NCBI GenBank assembly: GCA_014871385.1
Contig: CM026431.1
Coordinates: 3,264,604-3,328,603, forward strand
Length of the DNA: 64,000 nucleotides
Direction: 5' to 3'
From: Ceratodon purpureus
Lineage: Eukaryota > Streptophyta > Bryopsida > Pseudoditrichales > Ditrichaceae
Part shown: piece after piece, positions 24,781-34,200 of the stretch
Layout: each line of letters starts with the position of its first letter
Numbering within the stretch: the stretch's first letter is position 1
Translations under genes and position numbers: made by a program
The notes under the pieces: model-generated
What the model saw: only the letters and a program-made list of their open reading frames with translations
Database searches by the model: none
Told to the model about the DNA's origin: nothing

Positions 24781-26519
24781 TGTAATTGGTAAAATTTACA
24801 AATAGTGGTAAGTCATGGGAATAGGTCTTTTCGTTTAGCTTTTAACGTAACTAAAGGTCACTGTAGTAAGTAAAGAATGTATAGAATGCAAAGTATTTCC
24901 TTAAAAGAATCTCTTTATAACTCTAATGTCTTTAATTACCCCAAGTCACATAAAACCCAAGTAATCCAAACTCTCAATTGGTTCAAGGGTAATGGGAGTT
25001 CAAATTGACAAGTACCATCTCTCGGTTTATTGCCATCACTCCCTTCCAAGTTCAATTAGACAATGCATTTATTATGCATATGCAAGTTCATTCATTACTA
25101 GGTTAGAATCTAGTGTTCAACCTATTTATGCCTATGAATGATGCTTTGGGATATGTTATGATAGATTAACTTATCTCAAGCAACTCCTTGCTTGTCTTCA
25201 TCTTTTTCCTCCCATCCAACGCATTTCAAATAGACATGTAATCACTGTCTACTCATTCACATTCAATCATACTCCAACTCTACCATTCATCACAACTATA
25301 CTTCTCAATTGTATTACTCAATTACAATGACTGCACTATACTCCAATTGAATACATTCAAGTTTTACTATAATGAGAACTAATAATCACTAAGGCTGATC
25401 ACTCCTTAATAATTAATGTCACTTTTATCCATCAATGTACTCAATCTGGCTTCCATAAATTCTAAGTCATTCTCAGTCTTCTATTTCAGATGGCCAATCT
25501 AATTTAAAAGACTATCAAGTAATACTCACTTCACTGTTCCAGTACTCACATGGAACTCTCATTCTCCATAATTCCCATTCACAACAATGCAATGTCAATT
25601 GGACAAACTGTTGTGTTTATTTTCCATAATTTCTATTTTCTATTCACTCAGTAACTCTTTCCTTCGTTCTGAGTTCAAATAGACAATCTCACCCACTGTT
25701 CACTCTGCTCCATCAGCATCTTCGATTTCAAATAGACAGTATCCAGTGTGAGTCACCACATTCACTGTAACTCTCACCAACTCTCCACTGAGTCAATTAG
25801 ACATGGTCCATGCAAGTCAAGTTGACAATGTATGCATGCCCATGGATGCATACCGAACCACCATCTTGTCCATTTGACCAGTGTTAACTAGACATTATGC
25901 AGCAAGCAATATGAATTCAATTGTCAATTAGACAGTAGCCATTGGATCAAACTATTCATTCTATTTCCCATAGACTACATATAAATTCACTGTTCGGCAG
26001 ATCTGCAGTTTCAATTTGACAGTAAGCTTTGCAAATCAATTAGACAGTAATCAGTTTACTCCAGTTCTCCATTCTGATTCTACAGTTCTGCAGATTAATA
26101 CACTGTGCATCGAAGCTATAGTTCAAATTGACAAAGAGCATTGTGAATCAATTATACAGTGAGCTACTCAGAGTCAAGTTGACAATCAATTAGACAATGG
26201 AATTCTATTTTTATATTTTTTACATAATGTGACTATCACTCACACAGTGTTGTGTGGTGTGGTGAAGTAATTCTTTCTTCTTCCTTAATTCCTAGTTATG
26301 CCTTAATTTCTAAAGGGTGCGCCTGTACGTAGAGTCAATTTGACAAGTCGTGTCTCTAGGTAGGGTCATGTCCCCTGAATTCTACACTATTGTCCATTTG
26401 ACTCTCAACCAGATTTCTACAGCCACTATCTACATGGATTTCAAATTGACATGGTAACTTGGTCCTATTTACACTGTTTTTACTGAAAAGGGACTTTTCT
26501 CAAAAAAAGTCAGCTCACA
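24781..26519 (-). repeat. 3' LTR (left copy)
   Basis: 1739 bp, TGTAATTGG...CTCACA on the plus strand, so TG...CA ended on both strands. It carries 19 copies of a degenerate 11-bp palindrome (about TTCAATTAGAC / GTCAAGTTGAC). These start at 24999, 25051, 25225, 25594, 25674, 25727, 25792, 25816, 25868, 25883, 25923, 26010, 26035, 26122, 26173, 26185, 26334, 26392 and 26440. No ORF of note. Confidence 0.97.
24999..26450. repeat. Palindrome array in the 3' LTR (19 sites)
   Basis: Dispersed, non-tandem sites fit (G/T/A)TC-A/C-A-N-T-A/T/G-GAC, usually followed by A. Spacing is irregular, from 12 bp (26173 and 26185) to several hundred bp. Many sites vary in the first base but keep the right half-site GAC(A). 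The same set recurs in the 5' LTR at +14605. Confidence 0.9.
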
Positions 26520-26534
26520 TAGCCCCCCTCTTTG
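26520..26534 (-). promoter_or_regulatory. Polypurine tract of the retrotransposon
   Basis: On the minus strand AAAGAGGGGGGCTA abuts the 3' LTR start TGTGAGC. This is the expected place and composition for plus-strand DNA priming. A palindrome site (GTCTACTTGAC, 26534-26544) begins at its outer edge. Confidence 0.85.
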
Positions 26535-29500
26535 TCTACTTGACTCCCGGCAAGTTTCACATTTGCAGCATTGTCTACTAGACACTATGTCAACTAGACT
26601 CAAAAATTATATACAAAGATTAGCTTGCACACCCACTGTAACTACTGTCAACTAGACATGGTGACGTCGGTGGTGATTACGGTGCTGGTCACCGTAATGG
26701 CTCTCCTTCTGGATCCGCTGTGCCATGAGCTTAGACACCTCCCTTCTCACTTCATCATCCTTCCGAAGCAATTCAGTATTATTTGAATGCTGGAAGGTTA
26801 ACCAATTATCAATGGCTATTTTCCGAGTTCCTCTGAATTCGTTGATGAAGCATCCATTAGACCCGTACAAGAAGTGAGTCATAGCCATGACTTCCAGCAT
26901 TCTCCCCCAACGACTTGAGTGGTAACGGAGCTTGAGATTGATCAAAAACTCCGGCCTCCTCTCATCGTAGCGGTTCACATTCACCACCACCTTGAAATCC
27001 CTGCATATCCGAGCTAAAAACTTAGAAAATATGGCTGCTCGGAAACACACAGGGTCGGTGTGTGTGTGGTGAATCTGCCAGAAGCCCTCATAGGCCGTGG
27101 CACAATTCAATGCCGTGTCAAATTGACCAGGGATCAGTGGCCAATTATACTCCACCGAGTCAATTAGACTATCTGGAGCCCACTTGAATCTTCTTCTACA
27201 GTCGCAGAAATGTCCATTTGTCCTCACAGCCTCAGGAGCCGCATCGGTCCAATTGACATTAACTATCTCCTTGTAGATCAAATCCCATGACCGCTCCTCC
27301 CTTCGAGACAGTCCGTAATCCTCCAACAGCCACTCAATCGCAGTCCACGTGGGTAGCGGAAAAACCGCTTCATTGTCAAATAGACTCGCATAATTCCCCA
27401 AGTACTTGACTGTTAAGGGGGATCCTGTAACCGGTGTTCGAATAGACAGCCACCCCGGTGCCTTGTATGTGGGTGGAGGTAAGGTCAACTCGACTTGAAG
27501 ATCATGGCTGGTAATAACAAGGTGATCCTTCTTCAACTCTCTCAAGGTGTCCATGATCTGCTGCCTCACCTTGTGCATCCCGTAGACATAGTGTGCCGTG
27601 GTCAACTCGCCCCTTTGAGCATAAGTCTCCCTCTCCAGCACACATGACAACTTGACAAGGATGTTATCACGGTCATCGAACTCCTTGAGCAGCCCCTCCA
27701 AAGCTGCTGTCCACTCCTTGAGCTCCGCACTTGGCACCTTCTCCGCAACATCCACCACCTGTCTACTCGAATCGCCCATCTTAACCAGTCTGTGACTCTC
27801 CACCGACATGTCAAGTTGACGTCTCTTCTGGAGTTGCTCCTCCAGAGTGGTGTAGTATAACACCACTCGAGCTCCCAAGTGACCTATGGGGAGAAACAAC
27901 TTCTTCTGGTCGGTCAATTGGACATCGCCTCTTGCGATCATCTCACAGATGAGATTCTGCTGATTAGCATGTCTACTAGACGCTGCCCATACCGCATCAA
28001 AATCATCGCTGTCCAATAGACATCCCCTGTCTTTCCCCACCATAGCCAACCAGTTATCCCTTTGCAACTCGTATGCATGGAAAAGGGAATAACTTGGTGG
28101 TGATGTCAAGTCGACCTTCCAAAGTTCTCCTCTCAACGCCCTGTTCTCCATCCGGGCCTCCTGCAACTGCTTCTTACCAATCTCGATAGTACGGTGGTAC
28201 AATTCGTTATTGGTCTTCAGAGTCGCATAATCCGAGGGGTTGACAACCTTCACCATCGGATTTTTCTTCAAGCTTTCCAATTCTGCCTTGAGCTTTTTCT
28301 TCTCATTCCTCTCCTCGGTGCAGAGCTTGGAAATGGCGATCTTGGCATCATTCAGCTGGTCGAATTGACGTTGAAGTTCGATGCGGTGCTGCTTCTCATC
28401 GTTATACAGCTCTTGGAACGACTTCCCAGTGTCGATCTCAATGTCTGCAACGGTAGGCTTGGTCAATTCCTCATTCAATTCCGCTAAGTTAGCCAACTGT
28501 GTATTGAGCCTCCGTATATCTTCCACAGCTAGGTTGTTCTCAGTGGTCAAGTTGAACACCGTACGCTCCAATTCCTTGATCTTCAACCGTAGCTGCGTTT
28601 CTCTCACCAGTGCATCCTTGAGCTGTGCAGCCACCTCAGTCTGCGTGAGCTGCAACGCGGGTTGCCTTGCAGGTTCACGATTGTCTACTTGACTGGCTGA
28701 TCTTGCTCCTCTTCCCAACCTCGGGTTCAGTTCAAATAGACATTGAGGTAAGGAGTCATCCACCCTCCTCTTCTTTACTTTGTTGGCTCTCGAGGATGAT
28801 GGAGTCGAGGCTCTAGGCTCTGGTTCCCTTGTCAAATTGAGCAAGTCTGGAAGCACTCTCACCGGTCCAGTTGACACTCCTGCATCTCCCGGGTTTGGCG
28901 GCTTAGTCAGCTCCGAGAGGTAAATCGCACTGTAGAGTGTGATTGGATACCGCGTGTGTTTCTTACTAATCTCCACCTTGATGTTGTCAAATAGAATGTT
29001 TCCCCAACTCAATTTGACACCATTCCACCCGTAAATCGCGGCTGCTACTCCTTCCTTCGACATGATCAGCGGCCCCTTCTCCGCCAGCATGATTCTCTGA
29101 TTGAAGAATAACAACCACTCCTTCCACGTCTCTTTCGCATTCGCCAACTTGTAGCCACTCTGTGTCTTGGCAGCTCTGTCAAAGACGTTGGCTAAATCTT
29201 CCTCGGAGATTCCTCCCACTTCCTCCGTTAACAACCTGTCCCCTTGGTGCAGCTTCAGCATCTTGGAAATTGTGGTCGAGTTGAAAGGTACGCTTCTTCC
29301 ATCCACCACGGCCATCCCTCTGGATCCATACTCCGAAGAAGTCAGGAATTGATTGATCCTCCCATCATCCTGATCCTCGAAGACAACCATTACGAAATCC
29401 CAGAGTCCTGCCTTCACAAAGTTTTCCCGGTTGGCTTCAAACTGCGGCCATGCCTCCCGGTCAATCTTCTTCAATTCCAAGTGTTCAATTTGACGTCTTG

Positions 29501-30937
29501 GTCCACTTGACAGGTCCTGTTGCATTGCCTCCGCAAGCACAGGCTTCTTGGACTTCTTGTTCTTCATTGCCTTCACCTTGGGCCGAGCAATTGGCCTTGT
29601 CAATTTGACCGATCCTGCAACTTCGGGTTGGGGTCTCCCTTCATCAGTTCCTCTGCCTTCTCTGTCAACTTGACCTTCGTTTACCATGATTCCTTCTTTC
29701 TGTCTATTAGACTACACACTCGGCAGTTAGTTTGCTTCAATTCTTACTTTGTCTAATTGAAATTTTTCTCGGCATTGACTCTCCCTGAAACTCTCGGCAC
29801 TGTCTACTTGAACTCTCGGGAATTTTATCTTTGTTATTTCCTTACTTTTAAAACTATAAAACACTTCTTCCACTCGGCAATCACTTCTATCCCTAATTTT
29901 CTACTTCACAATCGTCTAAGCATACATTCCATTGAAAATATTAAGCTTCATTCTTTCTGTTCTTCTTTTCTCTCGGCAATCAGTTTGTAATATTTTCCTA
30001 CCTTACTATCATCATACATACATCACAGCACCATGTTTCAGTTTCGTTCCTTGTTTCTTACACTTTCTTTCTCTCGGCAAGTTGTGTTTTGTGATTCCTT
30101 CATCCTTGTCTACTGGACAGTCTCATTTTTTTCAAGTAACAGTTCAATTGGACATGCAAAGCAGATGTAAGACACCACATATTCAACTTGACAGAACAAG
30201 ATGGATGCAATGAGACTCACCCGCAATGTATATGTCAACTTGACTATGAGAGATATGCCTCTCAAGATGCAATGCTTCGTCTTCCCCTTCTGTCGCACTG
30301 TTTCCAATTGACACTCACAATGATCAGAAAACTCTGGGTCCAGTCGACCTAATGTATCGTATCCAACTGTTTCTCACATCGATATTATCGCAACATCTCT
30401 ATTAGCAACATTGTGTCCACTTGACCTAACTGTTTCTATGCTAATCAGGTTGTCCAATTGACAAAACAGTATGCAAAATCGATAGCAACACAACTCACCT
30501 TCACTGTGCAATTGAAACACACTTCGCTCCTTCTTCGTTCACTCCGTATCTCCCACACACTTCGTAACTCAATGTAGTAGCAACCCTCGATTTCACTCCT
30601 TTCTCTCTCGGGTCTCTCAGTATCTCTCACAAAATACAACAATGCAACCCTCAATTAAACTGTTTTTCTCTTAGTTCTCTCGGTATCTCACTCCGTCTCG
30701 TTCTAATCTCCTCGCAAGTAAGAACCTCGGTCCACTTAACAACTATCTCTCTTCACTCCTAACCCTGATCGCTCACAATGTAGCGCTCCGTCTACTTGAC
30801 AAAAACCTCGCCCACTTCTCTCAGACTCGCAGCCGGTGCTTCTCCAAGAAAATGTGTTTGTTTTGAGGTTCTGTTTTCCAAATTGGGGACGATGATGTGG
30901 TCTACTCGACTCGACCAGTCTCTTTTGTCTATTTGAC
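26534..30937. repeat. Palindrome array in the accessory ORF and flanking non-coding DNA (about 35 sites)
   Basis: Sites fit GTC-H-A-N-T-D-GAC with few deviations. Non-coding sites: 26534, 26573, 26589, 26647. In the ORF: 27117, 27159, 27247, 27375, 27437, 27484, 27810, 27913, 27971, 28011, 28105, 28359, 28683, 28731, 28865, 29484, 29501, 29599, 29664. Spacer: 29702, 30108, 30143, 30182, 30234, 30302, 30338, 30415, 30452, 30790, 30900, 30927. Several one-mismatch sites are not listed. The array stops near the pol end, and the 6.2-kb gag-pol has essentially none. Confidence 0.9.
26652..29687 (-). CDS. Accessory ORF downstream of pol, 1011 aa, function unknown
   Basis: An intact ORF in the position where some plant gypsy elements carry an env-like or extra gene. 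Residues 1-70 are basic and Pro/Lys-rich. About 75-290 form a globular region (with VVDGRSVPFNSTTISKML and WKEWLLFFNQRIML) that loosely recalls the putative plant transposon protein domains found in retroelement extra ORFs. About 290-350 is low complexity. About 350-500 is a strong heptad-type coiled coil (KELERTVFNLTTENNLAVED region). The rest, about 520-1000, is probably globular, and the C-terminus is His/Arg-rich (HHRRHHV). I see no signal peptide or membrane segment, so an envelope role is unlikely. At least 19 palindrome sites lie inside it, in all three frames, and the stop codon itself falls in one (26647-26657). DNA binding by this protein is a hypothesis only. Confidence 0.85.
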   Translation of the reverse strand: MVNEGQVDREGRGTDEGRPQPEVAGSVKLTRPIARPKVKAMKNKKSKKPVLAEAMQQDLSSGPRRQIEHLELKKIDREAWPQFEANRENFVKAGLWDFVMVVFEDQDDGRINQFLTSSEYGSRGMAVVDGRSVPFNSTTISKMLKLHQGDRLLTEEVGGISEEDLANVFDRAAKTQSGYKLANAKETWKEWLLFFNQRIMLAEKGPLIMSKEGVAAAIYGWNGVKLSWGNILFDNIKVEISKKHTRYPITLYSAIYLSELTKPPNPGDAGVSTGPVRVLPDLLNLTREPEPRASTPSSSRANKVKKRRVDDSLPQCLFELNPRLGRGARSASQVDNREPARQPALQLTQTEVAAQLKDALVRETQLRLKIKELERTVFNLTTENNLAVEDIRRLNTQLANLAELNEELTKPTVADIEIDTGKSFQELYNDEKQHRIELQRQFDQLNDAKIAISKLCTEERNEKKKLKAELESLKKNPMVKVVNPSDYATLKTNNELYHRTIEIGKKQLQEARMENRALRGELWKVDLTSPPSYSLFHAYELQRDNWLAMVGKDRGCLLDSDDFDAVWAASSRHANQQNLICEMIARGDVQLTDQKKLFLPIGHLGARVVLYYTTLEEQLQKRRQLDMSVESHRLVKMGDSSRQVVDVAEKVPSAELKEWTAALEGLLKEFDDRDNILVKLSCVLERETYAQRGELTTAHYVYGMHKVRQQIMDTLRELKKDHLVITSHDLQVELTLPPPTYKAPGWLSIRTPVTGSPLTVKYLGNYASLFDNEAVFPLPTWTAIEWLLEDYGLSRREERSWDLIYKEIVNVNWTDAAPEAVRTNGHFCDCRRRFKWAPDSLIDSVEYNWPLIPGQFDTALNCATAYEGFWQIHHTHTDPVCFRAAIFSKFLARICRDFKVVVNVNRYDERRPEFLINLKLRYHSSRWGRMLEVMAMTHFLYGSNGCFINEFRGTRKIAIDNWLTFQHSNNTELLRKDDEVRREVSKLMAQRIQKESHYGDQHRNHHRRHHV

Positions 30938-31292
30938 AGTTAGTGGGATCCTGCACTCATTCCCATGCTACGTGGTCATCATGATCACAGCCCCCAATTC
31001 ATGTACTCATATCAGCCGTCTTTCCTGGCACTAATTGTATTTTCTGATCATTACTACTTACTTATCATTTTAGTTAGTGTCTACTTGTCAATTAGTAATT
31101 TCCATTTGCTTCGAAAAATTCTCAAGTTCAGGTTTTAAATTTGTTGAACTTGTTCTTTATAAACTCAGTTTTTTAGATCGCTGGTTTTTTAATTTTCCTC
31201 AAAATTTCACAGTTTTTAGTACTTAGGTAGGACAGTTTAGAATTTTTAAATTTTTACACTTACTGCCCCCCTCTTAAATCTAGAACTTGTCC
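29688..31292. other. Spacer between pol and accessory ORF
   Basis: 1.6 kb without a convincing ORF in the element's sense. It carries at least 12 palindrome sites (29702-30937) and repeated CTCGGCA/CTCTCGG words. It probably contains the 5' leader, promoter or splice acceptor for the accessory ORF. The 350 bp nearest pol lacks sites. No promoter motif could be fixed. Confidence 0.6.
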
Positions 31293-34200
31293 TCAAGTTA
31301 TGTATGGTTTCAAACGAAACCCATTATATCTTGTGGCATGAATTTTTCCTGCAAAATCTTGAAGTTCAACTGAACCATTGGGATACGATTTTAATACCCG
31401 ATATGGTCCAAACCAACGCATTCTAAATTTTCCTGGAAATTTTTGAAATCGGCTATCATATAATAATACTAAATCATTAGGATTCAAAACTTTGGGTTCC
31501 AATTTGCTATCATAATATGTTTTACGATGTTTTTGAATAGCTTCATTATTAAGATATGCTTGGGCTCTCGTTTCATCTAATTTTTCGAGCATATAAAGCC
31601 TATGTCTTAAAGATTCTTCATCTCCTAATCGTTCATCTAATGCAATTCTTAAAGACGGGAGTTCCATTTCAATTGGTAAGATAGCTTCTTGACCGTAAAC
31701 TAATTGAAATGGAGTAAATTTTGTAGATACTTTAAATGCACATCGATAAGCCCATAATGCATCTGGTACTCTTGCGTCCCAATCTGTATTTGAACCCTGT
31801 ACAGTTTTAGTAATTATCCGACATAATATACCGTTTGTTTTCTCTGTCTGACCATTAGCACGGGGGTGATACGGTGTAGATTTTCTATGTTTAATTGAAT
31901 ATTTTTCAGTTAGTTGTTCAATTATTTCATTAAGAAAATGAGTTCCCCGATCACTTACTAATTCTTTTGGACATCCAAATCTTGTAATAATATTTTCATA
32001 TAAAAATTTGGCAACAGTTTTAGCATCATCGGTTTTCGTAGGTTGAGCCTCTGCCCATTTAGTTACATATTCAGTTGCAATTAATATGTATCTATTTCGA
32101 CCATGTCGACTAGGTGGTTTAATAGGTCCTACAAAATCAATTCCCCATTTCTCAAACGGCGTTTGAGCTAAAATTGGATTTAAAGGCATTGCCTTTGAAG
32201 GTGTAGGTTTTCCCACTCTTTGGCATGGATCACATTTTTTGGTATATCTATGTGCATCCCCAAAGAGTGTTGGCCACCAATATCCGGATTGTAACGCTTT
32301 ATGTGCAGTTACCATTCCGGCAAAATGACCGCCACATGCAGCGTCATGACAACCTTTAAGAATTAATGGTACCTCACTTGGATTAATACATCTCCGTAAA
32401 AGTCCGTCTTTACCCCTTTTATATAGAACTTTTGCAATTAATGTATATGGTTGGGATTTAAATATTAATTTTTGTTTTTGTTTATCTGTATAGTCTTGAG
32501 GGAAGGTATTGGTACTCAAGTAATGAATAACATCAGCATATTCTGCTGGAATGATATCCACTTGAAAAATATGCGCATCTGGAAAACTATCATCTATAGA
32601 TTCTGGATTCACTTCCTTACTAATTCGTGATAAGAAATCGGCATTGGCATGTTTTTTGCCAGGCCTTACATTAACCGTAAAATCAAATTCTTGAAGTAAC
32701 AATACCCATCTAGCTATTCTTCCACTCAATTGTGGTTTATTAACCATATATTTAAGTGCATCATGATCTACATGAAAAGTGAACTTATAACCTAATAAAT
32801 AATGTCTATATTTTTGAACTGAATATATCATTCCTAACCCTTCTCTCTCCGTTACAGAGTAATTTTTCTCAGCAGCACTTAATTGTCTACTAGAAAAATA
32901 TATAGGTCGATCATGACCTTTTGCGTCTTTTTGACTGAGAACACTTCCAATAGCATAATTTGATGCATCTACATAAACTTCAAACGGTTTCTCCCAATCT
33001 GGTGGTATTAGAATGGGAGCATTACTAAGCCGTTTTTTAAGTTTATTAAATGCCTTTGTGCACTCTTCTGTCCAAACACCAGGAGTATCGGTTTGTTTTG
33101 TTAGATGTGTTAAAGGAGCTGCTACTTCTGCATAAAAGTAGATAAATCTTCTATAATATCCAGAAGCTCCTAAAAATCCCTTAAGTTCTGTCATATGTTT
33201 AGGTATTTCTAATTTTTTGATAGCAGCTACTTTATCTGGATCAACACCTATACCTTCTTTTGAAACTATATGACCCACTAATCGTCCACAAGGTACAGCG
33301 AATTCAGACTTGGCTGCGTTTATTGAAATACCATATTTTTCACATTGTTCAAAACATTTCTTTAAACATTTCTGGTGTTCATCTTTAGGACTAAAGACAC
33401 AAAAATCATCTAAGAAAATTTCAATAAATTTTCTTAAATATTCCTGAAAAGCTGTTGTCATTGCTCTCTGGAAAGTAGCTGGTGCATTGCACAATCCAAA
33501 GGGCATGACGTTATAAGCAAAGGTTCCCCAATCAGTTGTAAAAGTTGTTAAAGGTTTATCTTCCGGGGCGATTTGTACTTGATTATAACCAGAAAATCCA
33601 TCTAAAAAAGAATAACATTCATGTCCTGCTACACCATCAAGGATTGCATCCGTGAAGGGTAAAGGGAAATAATCTTTTTTAGTGACACTATTTAATTTCC
33701 TGAAATCCTGACAAATCCTTAACTTCCCGTTCTTCTTAGGCACCACAACAATTGGAGATACCCACTCACTATAAGGTACTGGATATATAAAATTACATTC
33801 TAGTAGTTTATCTATTTCCTCCTTAACCATGAGAGAATATTTTGGGTTCATACGATATTGTCTTTGTCTTACCGGTTTTGTATTAGGTTCTAAAATAATT
33901 CTATGTTGACAGACTTCTGGAGGTATTCCTTTAAGGTCTTTATAAGTCCATGCAAATGCATCTTTACATTCTTTAAAGAATTTAAACCATTGTTCATATT
34001 CATTTGAATTTAATCCTTCATAAATTCTTATGTTTTTGGGCTCCTCTGAAGTTCCCAAATTCATATCAATGCAAGTGCTTTTAACAGGACTTATATTGCT
34101 ACCTTTTATGTGAGACATGTTTTCCATTAATTCTTCAGAATCACTCAAATATTGAGGTTCTAATTCCGACTCAATTTCGGCGGTTACATTAAGTACTGGC

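Noticed and set aside
26652-29687. Envelope-like protein
   Set aside because: No signal peptide, no membrane segment and no fusion-type features seen. Position alone is not enough.
24781-30937. CRISPR-like array
   Set aside because: The repeats are short, degenerate, palindromic and irregularly spaced, in a plant nuclear retroelement. No unit-spacer regularity.
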